From Ailurus styani (taxonomy: Eukaryota; Chordata; Mammalia; Carnivora; Ailuridae), in the NCBI GenBank assembly GCA_002007465.1, contig LNAC01000030.1:7487322-7551321 (forward strand): a stretch of DNA of 64,000 nt. The letters are read 5' to 3'. The stretch's first letter is position 1. Each line of letters begins with the position of its first letter. Below are positions 1 through 11,300 of the stretch, in pieces. The translations under genes were made by a program, and so were the position numbers. The notes under the pieces were generated by a model. That model was given only the letters and a program-made list of their open reading frames with translations, ran no database searches and was not told the DNA's origin.

Positions 1-189
1 GCTGATGACTGTAGATTTGTTTCTCCAACTCACACCTTCCCACTCAACTCTAGAATCACACACCCCTGCTCAGCTATTCAATAAGAAACCCAAACTCAAT
101 ATAGCCACAATGGAACTCTTAACTTTTACCCCCAAACCTGATCCTCTCTTGGTCTTCCCATCTCAGCGAATGGCAATTCCATCCCTCCC

Positions 190-1020
190 ATTGCTTGGGC
201 GGGTCATCTCTGACTCCTCTCTCTCACACTCACACCTGACCCAGCACAAATACCTCCAGCCCTACCTTCAAAGGATGTCCAAATCTGACCCTCACCACCT
301 CGATGCTACTACTTGCACTGAAGCACCATCTTCTCTTGCCTGGATCTGTGTAAAGCCTTCCAGTGGGTTCCTTTCTTTTGCCCTTGCTCCGCCTTCCACC
401 TTCTATTCTCCATACAGTAGCCAGCAGGATCTTTTAAAAACACGAGTCAAACCACTTCCATCCTCGTTTCAAATGCTCCAGTGGCTCCCCTGTCACTTGA
501 AGAACATCTGAGCACCTTCCCATGACCTAGGAGGTCCTACCTGAGCTGCGTATGTCCCTCCTTACCTGCTCTCCCCTTGCTTTCCCCACCCTCCCTTCAG
601 CAACTCTGGCATCCCTGCCAATCTTGGAGCATCCAAGTACAATCATACCTTAGGGCATTTGCATTTGCTCTCCCCTCTGCCTAAAGGAGACTACACTGGA
701 TCCATCTGCAGGATTCACTTCTGTCCATCACTATGGAGGTTTCTCTGGCCACTCCACATAAAGAAGCACCCCATCCTCTCTCCCTCACCTCTGCCACTTT
801 CTAGCCCCTCTCCTGCTTTACTTTTCCTCCTGGCATTCATCACCATCAAAGGGACATTCTGAGCATTTTTTTCATTTGCTTATCCTATGTCTCCCCATTA
901 GAATGTCAGCTCCACAAAGGCAGGGACTTTGTTTCATCTTCTGCTGTATTATCCAGAACAGTTCCTGGGTCATAGTAGGTGCTGAGGAAATATACAAAAT
1001 GCATGCATGTGTTTGAATAA
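190..1020 (+). mobile_element. L2 LINE 3' end (fossil)
   Basis: The order of motifs follows the L2 3' region: 'tctattctccatacagtagccagcaggatc', then 'ctccagtggctcccctg', then 'gcatttgc...ctgccta', then 'gaatgtcagctccacaaaggcagggac' and 'catagtaggtgctgaggaaat'. It is old and much diverged. The 168-codon open frame at 5-511 lies in it and has no likeness to a gene. Confidence 0.75.
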
Positions 1021-1224
1021 CTGAGAAGTTATTTGTTGGTATCTATGGTGGCATCTTCCCTAAAGGATTTTCAAGCATTTGCTGATTCAACAAACATTTT
1101 ATGGGGTATTTTATTTATGTGCCGACTTTAAAACCTACCTGCCCCGCTAAGATGCTAAGATATTAAGATGAATTTCCCCTGTATTCTCTGTGCCGTGCCC
1201 CTCCCTAGGCTCAACCGTGAGATG

Positions 1225-1380
1225 GAACAGTCACACATTCTGCATTCATTTGTTGAGCATCTCTTATGTGTCAACTGTTGCGCTAGGTTCTAAAATTCGA
1301 AAAGTGCGATCAAAATAAGATCGTCTCTGGAGAGATGAAAATAAATAACTTAAATACACAATTGCCCTAAGAGTAAAAGT
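1225..1380 (-). mobile_element. L2 3' end remnant, inverted
   Basis: The stretch 'ttgttgagcatctcttatgtgtcaactgttgcgctaggttct' reads like the reverse complement of an L2 tail. It is short and diverged, and a MIR is the alternative. Confidence 0.45.
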
Positions 1381-1955
1381 ATTGGTGAGGATGTGGTAAT
1401 TGGAGAGTCTTGTGCATTATCAGTGGAAGGGGTAAATGGGCACAGCATTTGTGGATGGTTGTCCTTTTGCTACTGAATCTCCAGTCCAGGAATTTACCTT
1501 CAGAAGATGACCACCCAAAGACACAAAGACACAGGGATCGTCATTGAACTTTTTTCCCCCACCATGATAGTGAAAAATTGGAAACACCAATGCCCAACCA
1601 CAGGAGGCTGGTTATGAAAAGTATGATAGATTCATCTAGCTGATGCTCAGGGACCATTAAACATGATTCTGTGCAAGGATACTTAGTGAAACTTGAAAAG
1701 ATATTTGCAATGTATTATTACAAGTGAAAAACTTTTAAAAACCAGATTGCAGAACAACATGTAAAGTGTGATGTCATTCTTATACATACACATTGTGTCT
1801 GTTTATATCAGAAATATGTTCAAAAATAGGGCCCCCACGTGTTTAAAATGTGGTGGTTTCAATTGCTGAATTGGGGTGATGGGTGTTTACTATGCTACTC
1901 TTTCAACCTTTCTGTATGTTTGAAAAAGAATCTTACAATATAAAGTTGAAAGAAA
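1370..1955 (+). mobile_element. L1M-type LINE 3' end (fossil)
   Basis: Motifs typical of old L1 3' regions appear in order: 'gtgaaaaattggaaacaccaatgcccaaccacaggaggctggtta', 'ggaccattaaacatgattct', 'ttgcagaacaacatgtaaagtgtgatgtcattctt'. There is no open frame. Confidence 0.6.
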
Positions 1956-2056
1956 ATGTGGTTATTTTTGAGTAGAGTAATTTGGGGACGGTTTTTTTTT
2001 CTTCTTTGTACTTTATGTATTTAATTTAATCTTCTATAATGAGCCTGTACCACTTT

Positions 2057-2187
2057 TATTTTTTTTAAAGTGTGCTACATGCCCAGCATGGAGACCAATG
2101 TGGGGCTTGAACCCACAACCCTGAGAGATCAAGGCCTGAGCTGAGATCAGGAGTCAGATGCCTAACTGACTGAGCCAGGCGTCTCAA
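2057..2187 (-). mobile_element. Old CAN-type SINE (tRNA-Lys-derived), inverted
   Basis: The end 'ctaactgactgagccaggcgtctc' is the reverse complement of the SINE head. The body 'ggcttgaacccacaaccctgag' matches the older subtype that reads 'ctcagggttgtgagttcaagcccc' on its own strand. Its start is T-rich, from the A-tail. Confidence 0.75.
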
Positions 2188-2369
2188 CTACTACTTTTAC
2201 AAAAATAATTAAGTGATTTCAAAGTAAAATAGAGCTCTTGTTACACAAAATGTTTTTTTTTAANAGATGCCTAACTGACTGAGCCAGGCGTCTCAACTAC
2301 TACTTTTACAAAAATAATTAAGTGATTTCAAAGTAAAATAGAGCTCTTGTTACACAAAATGTTTTTTTT
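2156..2369. repeat. Direct duplication around a single N at 2264
   Basis: Positions 2156-2263 ('agatgcctaactgactg...') are repeated almost exactly from 2265 to about 2369, with one undetermined base between the copies. This pattern recurs at the other three Ns of the window, which points to an assembly join with unmerged overlap, not a genomic duplication. Confidence 0.85.
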
Positions 2370-2594
2370 AATTTTTTAAATTAAAAATTATTTAATTTTT
2401 TTAAATTAAAAATTATTTTATTTATTTGACACAGAGAGGGATATCACAAGTAGGCAGAGAGGCAGGCAGAGAGAGAGGACAAAGCAGGCTCCCTGCTGAG
2501 CAGAGAGCCCGATGCGGGGCTCGATCCCAGGACCCTGAGATCATGACCTGAGCCGAACGCAGAGGCTTTAAGCCACTGAGCCACCCAGGAGCCC
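2365..2594 (-). mobile_element. CAN SINE, young subtype, inverted, with 13-bp TSD
   Basis: The head is at 2594 ('actgagccacccaggagccc' reversed) and the T/A-rich tail at the left. The diagnostic 'acaagtaggcagagaggcaggcagagag' is present. The target-site duplication 'acacaaaatgttt' is at 2352-2364 and 2595-2607. The tail holds a doubled AT-rich unit ('tttaaattaaaaattattt'). Confidence 0.9.
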
Positions 2595-2629
2595 ACACAA
2601 AATGTTTAAATCAGTTTTGTTTTGTTTTG

Positions 2630-2718
2630 GTAATCTCTACCCCCAATGTGAGACTTGAACTTACAACCCTGATGTCAAGAGTCACACACTCTTCAGACTG
2701 AGCTAGCCAGGCACCCCT
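2630..2718 (-). mobile_element. Old CAN-type SINE fragment, inverted
   Basis: The motifs 'gacttgaacttacaaccctgatgtcaagagtc' and 'gactgagctagccaggcaccc' are the reverse complement of the old subtype head and middle. Confidence 0.7.
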
Positions 2719-2846
2719 AAATACGTTTCTTTAAAAAAAAAAAAAAAAGAATAGTTGCCCCCTTTANCACACTCTTCAGACTGAGCTAGCCAGGCACCCC
2801 TAAATACGTTTCTTTAAAAAAAAAAAAAAGAATAGTTGCCCCCTTT
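2685..2846. repeat. Direct duplication around a single N at 2767
   Basis: Positions 2685-2766 ('cacactcttcagactg...') recur from 2768 to about 2846, ending in the same 'ttgcccccttta'. The copies differ mainly in poly-A length. This is a second assembly-join signature, only 500 bp from the first. Confidence 0.85.
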
Positions 2847-2847
2847 A

Positions 2848-3068
2848 TTTATTTTTATTTTTTTATTATTATTTTTTAAAGATTTTATTTATTTATTTTC
2901 ACAGAGGGAGAGAGATCACAAGTAGGCAGAGAGGCAGGCAGAGAGAAAGAGGAGGAACCAGGCTCCCTGCTGAGCAGAGAGCCCGATGCGGGCCTTGATC
3001 TCAGGACCCTGAGATCATGACCCGAGCCGAAAGCAGAGGCTTTAACCCACTGAGCCACCCAGGCGCCC
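2848..3068 (-). mobile_element. CAN SINE, young subtype, inverted, with 15-bp TSD
   Basis: A complete element with head 'ccactgagccacccaggcgccc' and a T-rich tail. It is flanked by 'tagttgccccctttA' at 2833-2847 and 3069-3083. The left TSD copy lies in the block duplicated around N2767, so a further copy is seen upstream. Confidence 0.92.
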
Positions 3069-3096
3069 TAGTTGCCCCCTTTAAAAAAGAGGGTGA

Positions 3097-3283
3097 GGGT
3101 GTGCCTGGGTGCCCCAGTCAGTTAAGCGTCGGCCTTCGGCTCAAGTCATGATCCTGGGGTCCTGGGATCGAGTCCCACATCAGACTCCCTGCTCAGTGGG
3201 GCATCTGCTTCTCCCTGTCCCTCCTGCCCTGACTCCTGCTCTCTCTCTCTCAAAAAAATAAATAATATCTTAAAAAAAAAAAG
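3097..3283 (+). mobile_element. CAN SINE, arctoid-type subtype
   Basis: 'gtgcctgggtgccccagtcagttaagcgtc', 'ggctcaagtcatgatcctggggtcctgggatcgag' and a terminal 'aataaataatatcttaaaaaaaa'. The 'ttaagcgtc' form marks the older shared subtype. Confidence 0.88.
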
Positions 3284-3421
3284 AATACTTGTCCGGATAG
3301 ATTATAAAAATGGGCAGGGGGAGGCAATGCAGACACCTGGGAATAGAGAATTGGGTAAATTAATTGTGGTAGTCATACAAACACTGTGCTACTGTTTAAA
3401 AAGGTGTTACAGAAAAGCTAT

Positions 3422-3618
3422 TTGTAGACAAACCATAAGAGACTCTTAATCTCACAAAACAAACTGAGGGTTACTGGGGGGAGGGAGGGCAGGGATAGGG
3501 TAGCTGGGTGATAGACATTGGGGAGGGTTTGTGCTATAGTGAATGCTGTGAAAGGTGTAAGCCTGATGATTCACAGACCTGTACCCTTGGGGCAAATAAT
3601 AAAAAAATTTTAAAAAAG
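3422..3618 (+). mobile_element. Carnivore L1 3' end, 5'-truncated
   Basis: 'ccataagagactcttaatctca', 'actgagggtt', 'gggtgatagacattggggagggtttgtgctatagtgaatgctgtgaa' and 'gacctgtacccttggggcaaataat' match the 3' UTR typical of young carnivore L1. No L1 coding frame is present. Confidence 0.75.
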
Positions 3619-3835
3619 AAAAGCTATTTGTAGTATTTTGATAAGTTAAAAAACAGGCCACAAAACAGTTTGTACAGTATTAGCCTATTTTTGAAAAAAG
3701 CAACAACGTATAATTCCCGCCCCTAGAAAAAACTGGAAACATCCACGCCAAAATGTCAGCAGTGGTTTTCTTTGGGAAATGGCGTTGCAGGTGGTTTCCC
3801 CCTTCCTTTTGCTTATTTGTATGTCATAAATCAGT

Positions 3836-4010
3836 TTTGTCCAATAGAATGTTCTGCAGTGATGGAAATGTTCCGTATCTGTTCTGTCCAGTAGGGCAGC
3901 CCCTAGCCACGTGTGGCTCCTGAGTACTTTCAATGTGGCTAGTGAGCCTGAGGAGTGGAATTTTAGATTTTACTTAATTGTGTTTAATATAAATGTGAAT
4001 GGCCGTGTGT
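3836..4010 (+). mobile_element. MER5A-type hAT-Charlie DNA transposon fossil
   Basis: 'tgtccaatagaatgttctgcagtgatggaaatgtt', 'agccacgtgtggctcctgagtactttcaatgtggctagtg' and 'ttttacttaattgtgtttaat' follow the MER5A order. Confidence 0.8.
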
Positions 4011-4383
4011 ACAAAGTAGTTACTTACTGCATTGAGCAGTGAGGTTCTGAATTGTTTACAGAGAACACACAGTGGCTTTGCACAGAGGGAAAAAAAAGAG
4101 CTTTTCTTTCTTTTTTTCTTGTTTGTTTATTTGTTCTGCTACTTGCAGAGCTCCTTGGAGATCTCGGTAAGAGGCGCTGAGTGTCAGGGCTTTGCAAACT
4201 GTGAAGTGCTGTCCTCAGGAGTGCTGCCGTCTGACTCTTCTTCTTACCCAGCCCCTTTTTCACCCTGCCCTCCTGGGCTCTGAGATAGAGCCCTGGCTAG
4301 AGACAGCATCTCCAGGTGGTCTCTGGAAGTGGGGAGGGTGTCCTGGGGTCTGGCCCCCACTGCGAAGTAGCCCCCGCTGCGAA

Positions 4384-4500
4384 GGAAGCATTCATTCACG
4401 CATTCATTCATTCATTCATTCAACAGTCATTGTGAGCCCTCCCTCTCCTGGCCAGGCACTGCGCAAGCACAGGGGACAGAGGGACAATAACATGTGTATC
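4384..4500 (-). mobile_element. Possible L2/MIR tail with (attc)n
   Basis: A short 'cattcattcattcattcaacagtcattgtgagccc...ggccaggcactgcgc' resembles an inverted L2 3' end with its terminal tetranucleotide repeat. It is weakly supported. Confidence 0.45.
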
Positions 4501-4880
4501 TGCTCCCCGTGGAGATGGGGTGGGACAGGCTGGGGAGATACTGAGTGGAAAGTCACAGGGCTGGGACATGGAGGCCTGCCTGGGTTTGAGCCTCAGCTCG
4601 GCCTTCTCGGGGCACAGCACTGAATCTCCCTAAACCTTCACTTTCTCTTGTATAAAAGCCAGGAAAGGCTGACGCCGCCCTGCGGAAGCACAGTGTTGAC
4701 CAGAGCTGGGAAAGCGCATTACAAAGGCTTGCAGCGATGTTCATGGTCAGAGAATGTGCTCCTTTGGGGGAACAACTGCGCAGTGACAGCCAGTCCGATG
4801 CCTACCATAGATATTATTATTCCTATTTTATCACAATGCATCATGGATTCTTCAAGTATAGTTAGTATATCAACCTTAGG

Positions 4881-5076
4881 GGATGCCCGGGTGGCTCATT
4901 CGGTTAAGCGTCTGCCTTTGGCTCAGGTCATGATCCTAGTGTCCTGGGATCGAGTCCTGCGGGGGGGGGTCCTTGCTCAGCAGGGAGCCTGCTTCTCCCT
5001 CTGCCTCCCGCTCCCCCTGCTCATGTTTTCACTCTCTGACAAAAAAATAAAGTCTTAAAAAGAGAGAGAGAGAGAG
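4881..5076 (+). mobile_element. CAN SINE with 12-bp TSD
   Basis: 'ggatgcccgggtggctcattcggttaagcgtctgcc' head and an 'aataaagtcttaaaaagagag' tail. The TSD 'atcaaccttagg' is at 4869-4880 and 5077-5088. An internal G9 run replaces part of the usual 'gcatcgggctcc'. Confidence 0.92.
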
Positions 5077-5269
5077 ATCAACCTTAGGAAGACCAGAAGA
5101 AGATGTAGTCATCCACCCATGAGACTTTTGCTGATCCCCTGTGATATTCCAGGCCAAGGGGGAATCGGGGTTCTGTCTGGAAATACAGACCTGGATTACG
5201 GTCCTCCCCTTGGGATCCCGACAAGGGAGCAGAGGGTACACATAGGGAAACAGGCAAACTGCATTCGGC

Positions 5270-6060
5270 CGTCCCACTGGTATATGCTGGGTCACTAGGG
5301 ACACAATGGAACAAGACAGCCTCTGCTCTCAGGAAGCTTCCAGAGGAAGCCGGGAGGCAGCTGTTCATCAAATAGCCACTCAAATATATAATTACAAACT
5401 GTGATAAGGGTTAAGAGGAGGAAGCCAAGTGCTATGAAGACATGTCACAGGAGATCTTGATTTAATGGGAGTACGTGGGTCAGAGATGCTGTCTCTGAGG
5501 AGAGCAGGCTCTGAAAGGGCTTAATAAGGGCTGATAAGGTGGGGACAGAGGGCTGGGTGGGAGGGAGATGAGTGCTCCTGAGGCTGGTGTGCCTGGAACC
5601 AGTAGGCAGATGGGGTCTGCTACACGGCTGCGGAAGGGGCAGAGACTGCTGGGTGGGCCAGAGCATGCTCGGACCCGGTGAACTGTGGCAGGGGAGGGGC
5701 GGTGAGAACAGTTGTTCATTCTGGGATGAATGCGAACGGGCAGGATGGAAGTAGGGTGAGCACAATGCGGCTGAGGTCAGGGGGTGGCAGCAGAGATGGG
5801 GAGAAATTTGGGAGCTGTTTGGAGACTTGGCATTGGATTCGCCCCAGGGGAGGTGGCATGAGGGGTCCTAGTGTGGTCAGTTCTGTGAGAGAGGAAGGTC
5901 TGATTAAAGCTGACTTGGGTTTGGCCCCCCTGCATCTCTGCGGGGCTGTGCAAGGGGCTGCAGCGCCCCCGGTGGACACAAAGGGGAAAGACAGTCTCCA
6001 CAGTCCGTCTCCACAAGGACAGTCCTCCGTGTGCTCGGGGAGCTCGCAGAGAAAAGAAAC
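5270..6060 (-). mobile_element. L2 LINE, inverted (fossil, patchy)
   Basis: 'cacaatggaacaagacagcctctgctctcaggaagctt' and 'taattacaaactgtgataagggttaagaggaggaagccaagtgctatg' resemble the reverse complement of L2. The rest is GA-rich and only loosely similar. Overlapping open frames on both strands in this GC-rich stretch are not convincing genes. Confidence 0.45.
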
Positions 6061-6215
6061 TAAGGTTTTCTGAGTCCTGGCTGTGTGCCAGGCCCTCTTC
6101 CAAGGGCTTCACGTTCATCGCCTGATTTAATCCCCACAACAATCCTAGGACATCGGCACTATTACAAATCCCATTTTACAGAGGAGGAAACTGAGGGTCA
6201 AAGAGGCTTTGACGC
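6060..6215 (-). mobile_element. MIR SINE, inverted
   Basis: 'gtgtgccaggccctcttccaagggcttcacgtt', 'tttaatccccacaacaatcctaggacat' and 'cccattttacagaggaggaaactgagg' are the reverse complement of the MIR core and tail. Confidence 0.8.
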
Positions 6216-6989
6216 TGGAATGCGAACTCCCAGTCCCGCCTTTTCGTGGTGGTGTCATACTGCTCTTGTGGTTTGTGGTGAAAGAGCCGGGAGGAGTTGG
6301 AAAAAGGGAAATGGGGAGGGGGAGGCTGGAGAGATGGGCTTACTGAACACTGACGGGCAGGCTGCACATGTCAGGTTAGGGGGTCTGGACTTGGCTGTGG
6401 CAGAATGGGTAGCACGTCCTTAGGGTGGAGGTGATGACATCAGAGAGGCTTTTTTTGGAGAAGTCACTCTGGGATCAGATGGGGGAACGGGGGCGGAGGG
6501 TGGGATTCCAGAGGGGAAGAGACTGAGGCAGGGCATGGGGGCACCCAGAGGAGAGGCCACTGCATCAGTGAGGGGCAGGCTGTGGACGAGCAGCAGGGCT
6601 CTGGGCGGCGGGGGTGGACTCGAGACAGACAGTTCCAAGACAGAGTCAACAGGGTGGCTGGTCGGCGGGATGTGAGGGGTGAGGATTCAAACTTGGGTCA
6701 CAGGAGGATGCTGTTTATTTTATTCATCCATAGAACAAACTTTTACCAAATATGTACTAGCTGCCAGGTTCTGAGCAAAGTGCTGAGAACCCAGAGAAAA
6801 AAGATGAAATAGGTAGGAAGCCAAGAAGGGAGGTGGGAAACGCAGGAAGAGAAGGGAGGGGGGAGACAGTGATGAGTTTTGTTGGGGATGCACTGAGTTG
6901 GAGGGGTGGGGACAGCTATGGGGCGACATCCAAGGGGTATTGGATAAGGGGTCTGGGACTCGGGAGAGAGGCACATTTGAGATCCAGGA

Positions 6990-7105
6990 TTTAGAAAATC
7001 AGGTCTTTGAGCACAACTTGGTAAATGTACTGACCATCATTGACTTGTACACTTAAAATGAGCTAATTTTTATGACATGAATTAGATCTCAATAAAGTTC
7101 AAAAA
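6990..7105 (+). mobile_element. L1 3' tail fragment
   Basis: 'ttgtacacttaaaatgagctaatttttatgacatgaattagatctcaataaagttc' is the usual end of old L1 elements. Confidence 0.6.
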
Positions 7106-7289
7106 TGTGATTAGGAAAAAAAAAACCCCAATAAGTCTCAAAAAGTCATGAAAATAGGGAGGGATGGTGAACATTCCAGAAGGAAGGCAGAGGGGTGAAG
7201 GCCTGGTGACAGGACCAGGACGGGGGTTGGGGGGGTGTAACATGGTGTGGCTGAATTTGGGCAGCTGTGAAGGATGTGCCTCACTCGCA

Positions 7290-7530
7290 GGCTACTGAGC
7301 TCTGGCCCCCTGCCAGTGCTACCCGAGCCTTTGCTTCCTAGACTGATTCAATCCTCCTGACAACCCCAGAAACGTGATGCCATCCTGGTTTTACAGTTGG
7401 GAAAACTAAGATTCAGAGAGGTTAGGCAAGTTACCCAAAATCACATTGCCTTTATTAAAGGAGTAGAATCAGTTCAGTTCAGGTCTGTTAGCCCCAAAGT
7501 TTGGGCTTTTAACTCTGGACCAAGTTTTGC
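7290..7530 (-). mobile_element. MIR SINE, inverted
   Basis: 'tcaatcctcctgacaaccccagaaacg', 'ttttacagttgggaaaactaagattcagagaggttaggcaagtt' and 'gggcttttaactctggaccaag' follow the inverted MIR layout. Confidence 0.75.
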
Positions 7531-7534
7531 CACA

Positions 7535-8365
7535 TATAACAAAGGCCCCATCTGAGAAGAGGCAAGCATTGGGGCTGGAACCTGGGAGCCACTGCCCATT
7601 CACCGAGGACAGAGACACTGGCGCTACAATGGCGCCATCTGCTGGCCCAGATGTGAAGCTTAGCCGGCCTGGGGCAGGTGCTCATTCCCCAACTTGGCAC
7701 AATTCTCTTTTTCTTCCTATCTTCTCAACAGTGTTTCGTCCTACCAGGCCTGAGAGCTAGTAGACAGAGATTATTGTCTGGCCTCAATTTACCAATGAGG
7801 ACACCAAGGCTTAGACCGGAGAATATGACTAGAGAATTAGAGGAGGACCCAGGATTCAAGTCCATGTCCGTGAGATGCTCTCCACATCCTCTGGAGATCC
7901 CCACAGTGCCCCCCAGGGCATCCAGGGGCATCTAGGTCAAGTTCCTCTCTTTCTGCTTTGATGATGGGAAAACAGCTTCAGGCAGTGGTCTGACCTACCA
8001 AGGTGTGTCTTTGTGAGGGGGTTTGACTTACAGAGGTTACTTCTGGATTGACAGGCGGTGTGCTGGCTTCTCAGGCTGGGCAGAAGCCCGTCTCTCCATT
8101 AGGAAATCTAAGCTGGGTAGCATTGCTCTTTAGAGAAGTGACTGCCCTTTCTCCTTCCATAACCCCTCAGGTACTGTGAGTCTCAGGTTCAGGAAGGAGG
8201 GAGGAGAGGGGAAAAAAAAGGAGGCCCAGGGAGAAGGGAGGACAATGAGGGGGGAGAGGGAGAGGCAGGACCCCTGTGGAAGGGAGAGGGTGGGGCCAGA
8301 GCAAGGCCAAGATGGATGGTAAGGACAGCCACCATCCTAAGCTGAGCCACCACCACTGAGGGACA
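7535..8365. other. No gene or clear repeat recognised
   Basis: Mixed-composition DNA with a purine-rich tract around 8190-8300 ('ggaaggagggaggagagggg'). Open frames here are short, overlap on both strands and lack domain features. Confidence 0.5.
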
Positions 8366-8369
8366 GGCA

Positions 8370-8545
8370 CTGAGGCACATACTTTATGGGGCTAGGACCC
8401 TTAACCCTCTCAATGACCCTGATGGACAAGAAGGATTATTACCCTCATTTACAGTTGAGGAGCAATATAAGGGAGTTTGAATAATGTGCTCAAAGTCACA
8501 TGCAAGTAGATATGAAGCCGACGTCTAAACCCAGGAAGCAAGACT
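8370..8545 (-). mobile_element. MIR SINE, inverted
   Basis: 'ttaaccctctcaatgaccctgatggacaagaaggattattaccctcatttacagttgagg' plus 'gtgctcaaagtcacatgcaagtag' is an inverted MIR core. Confidence 0.75.
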
Positions 8546-9419
8546 CCCAGGAGAGAGGGAATGATGGAAAGCAGAGAGAAAGGGGCAACGAGTTATTGGA
8601 ACAGTGATCAGGCTCGGTATGGGGCCAGAGCAAAGGGGTCCTGCTGCTGGGGGGGTCCTGTCCTCGAGTACATTAATATATACGTGTCACAGGGAGGAAG
8701 AGGGTCTTAGAGTCTCTTGTCATGTGTTGGTAAGACCCATGGCCTGAGTTGCTGGGCTGTGGCTGGGCAAGTCGGGGTTGGTGAGGGGCCTTTCTTGTGC
8801 CCCACATTTCTGGGTTGACTCCTAGTCATCCTTCCCAACTCAGCTGAGAAGGCGCCTCCCCTGGGAAGCTGTCCCTGGAGAGGCTGCTTAAGGCTCGCCA
8901 CTCTGTCCCCCACCTTCCCCAGCTGCTCCCCCAGGTGGCTGGGCCCCTCTTTTCCCACCCCCTCCTTCTCCAGGAGCCAAGGGGGCTAAGTAAACCATCC
9001 CAGGACAGCCAGGCCAGACCACCCCACCAGGCACCTGACTAGGCACTGCCACTGGACACCCCCCTCAACACCATCAGCCCCAGCATCTCCGGGAACAGGG
9101 GTAACAGAAGTAGGGAATTCCCCCACAGCCCCTCTACCCCCATCTGCAGGCTTCACCCAGAAGCAGGGCTTGGAAATAGTGACACGGGGGGAGAGGGCGT
9201 GGGAGTGCCTCAGACGGACTCTGCTACCTACCTGGCAGAGACATGTGAGCCTCAGTCTCCTCATATGGAAAGGGGGTAGTACTAGTACCTATTCCAGAGT
9301 TTTCCGTGAAGGTTACATAAAGTTCTGGAACGTAGTTGAGCGTCCATGAAATGGTAGATGCCACCACTACTGATACAAAGTAGTGAAGAGTCCGCCTTTA
9401 TATTTCATACCTCACTAAG

Positions 9420-9645
9420 GTCAATACGGCACATTTACTGAGCGCTTACTATATGCCAGATGCCGTTCCCAGCCCTTTACCTGCGCCAAATCATTTAAAC
9501 CCTCCTATATTACTGTGCCTGTTTGAGAACAAAGATGGGGGGGTCTCAGGTATGGCGGGGTGCACAGCTGGGAAGGGGTAGAGCAGGGGTTTGAACCAGA
9601 CTGTCTGGCTCCGGAGTCGGTGTTCCTCACCACTCTGCCACAAAC
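9420..9645 (-). mobile_element. MIR SINE, inverted, near full length
   Basis: It runs from 'gcacatttactgagcgcttactatatgccagatgccgttcc' through 'tcatttaaaccctcctat' to 'tgaaccagactgtctggctccggagtcggtgttcctcaccactctgcc'. Confidence 0.85.
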
Positions 9646-9679
9646 TTGTATTGTCGGGCTCTCAGGAGTTTTCATGTGA

Positions 9680-10100
9680 CTCTGTCATTGGGAATGATCA
9701 TCATTCTTAGCTCGTTGCTGTTTGTCCAGCTCAGAATTTTCTGACCACTTACTGGTGTCAGGCCCTGCGCTGGGATAGAAAAGGAGGCAACAGATAGCTC
9801 CCTGTCTGGTTCTGGCGGGAGATAGACACTTTAAGAAAACCCACCCTAGCAAGTGATCGGTTCCATGGCAGTGTCTCCACGAGGCACAGAGGAGGGAGAG
9901 ATAAACCTTAGAACAGATGACCAAAAGTAGAATGATCTGCTGAAAGAGAATGAATGTTTGCAAGCTGAGCAGGGTCTTGAAGGATGAATAGGAGTTTGAC
10001 AGGCAAAGAGGGAGAAAGAGCATTCCAGAGAGAAGGAGCAGCAGGTGCAAAGGCGAGGGGGCATGAAACACCACGGGAGATTCAGGGAAACAACCATTTG
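9680..10100 (-). mobile_element. L2 LINE, inverted (fossil)
   Basis: 'cacttactggtgtcaggccctgcgctgggatagaaaaggaggcaacagatagctccctgtc' and 'gagcattccagagagaaggagcagcaggtgcaaaggcg' match inverted L2. Confidence 0.6.
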
Positions 10101-10327
10101 GTAAAAGTGGAGGATGAAGAGGAGGAGGTGGTGTGGATGTTTCCAGGAATCATGGTTTGTTCACTGTGTAGCTGATGGTGGCACTACAGGGCAATGGTTC
10201 TTTGTTTTTGTTATTGTTTCTCCCACTGGTGACTTTTATTTTCTTTTTTGCACATTTCTGTATTTGCCAAACTCTTGTCTTATTTCTTTAATCATAAAAA
10301 TGTATATAAATATGAATTTTAGCTTTT

Positions 10328-10520
10328 TAAATTATGTTTTTGTTGAAATATAGTCGACACACAATGTTACATTAGTTTCAAGTGTACAGTGCTGTGATTC
10401 TGCAAGTCTATACCTTAACCCGTGCTCACCACCAACGTAGTTCCCATCTGTCACAATATAACATTATGACAACACCATGGGCTGTATTCCCTATGTTGTA
10501 CCTCTCATCCCCTTGACTTA
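10328..10520. mobile_element. L1-derived fragment
   Basis: 'tgttgaaatatagtcgacacacaatgttacattagtttcaagtgtacagtgctgtgattc...ccatgggctgtattccctatgttgtacctctcatcccc' is a common L1 3' UTR-derived sequence. I did not fix its orientation. Confidence 0.6.
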
Positions 10521-10544
10521 CTCATTTTACAGGGCAGTGTTTTC

Positions 10545-10745
10545 AAAGCTGGTTGTGTGGACTTAGGTAAGTAAGTTCCTTAACTTCTCTGGGCCTCTAC
10601 TTTCTTTTCCATAAATTGGAATATAATATAAACTACCTCAAAGGACTCCAGTGAGAGTTAAATGAAATAAAATCTGCTAAGTGCCTGAAACAAAGTATGT
10701 GCTTGCTAAATGCTAGCTGTGGTCACTGTTATTGTGAACAATTAT
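10545..10745 (+). mobile_element. MIR SINE
   Basis: 'aagttccttaacttctctgggcctctactttcttttccataaattgg', 'actacctcaaaggactccagtgagagttaaatgaaat' and 'agtgcctgaaacaaagtatgtgcttgctaaatgctagc' are in MIR order. Confidence 0.8.
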
Positions 10746-11099
10746 TACAATTAGGTAGTTACTTAAAAAATATGCTGTCACTTAAAAAAAAAAAGCAACA
10801 AGAAAATTTTCTTTTTTCAGATGGACTCCCAGAAGTGGACAAGGAATTTCAGAGATCAGACAGCACATGCTGAATTAATGAAGTTGAATTATTTACACAG
10901 AATCTCCCTCCCTCAAACTTAAGGGCCAAGTTCACAGTTTTATATTAACCCCCAGCAGCATGCGGAAGCAGGAGACATGGGAAGAAAGCCAGTGTCTGCA
11001 ATAGCCCTGGGTTTTTGTTTCCAAGTGTTTCAAAGCACTTACTGTAATCTACGGTTATATACCTGTGCTATATATCTTTTTAACTTTTTCTTGAAACAG

Positions 11100-11300
11100 G
11101 AGCGCCTGGGTGGCTCAGTGGGTTAAAGCCTCTGCTTTCGGCTCAGGTCATGATCTTGGGGTCCTGGGATCGAGGCCCGCATCGGGCTCCCTGCTCAGTG
11201 GGGAGCCTGCTTCCCCCTCTCTCTGCCTGCTTCTCTGCCTCCTTGTGATCTCTCTCCCTCTGTGAAACAAATAAAATAAAAAATCTTAAAAAAAAAAAAG
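11100..11300 (+). mobile_element. CAN SINE, young subtype
   Basis: 'agcgcctgggtggctcagtgggttaaagcctctgc' head, 'cttgtgatctctctccctctgtg' and an 'aaataaaataaaaaatctt(a)n' tail. No clean TSD is visible ('gaaacag' is a weak candidate). Confidence 0.92.

Noticed and set aside
5..511. 168-codon open frame at the window start
   Set aside because: Overlaps an L2 3' region that is non-coding on this scale.
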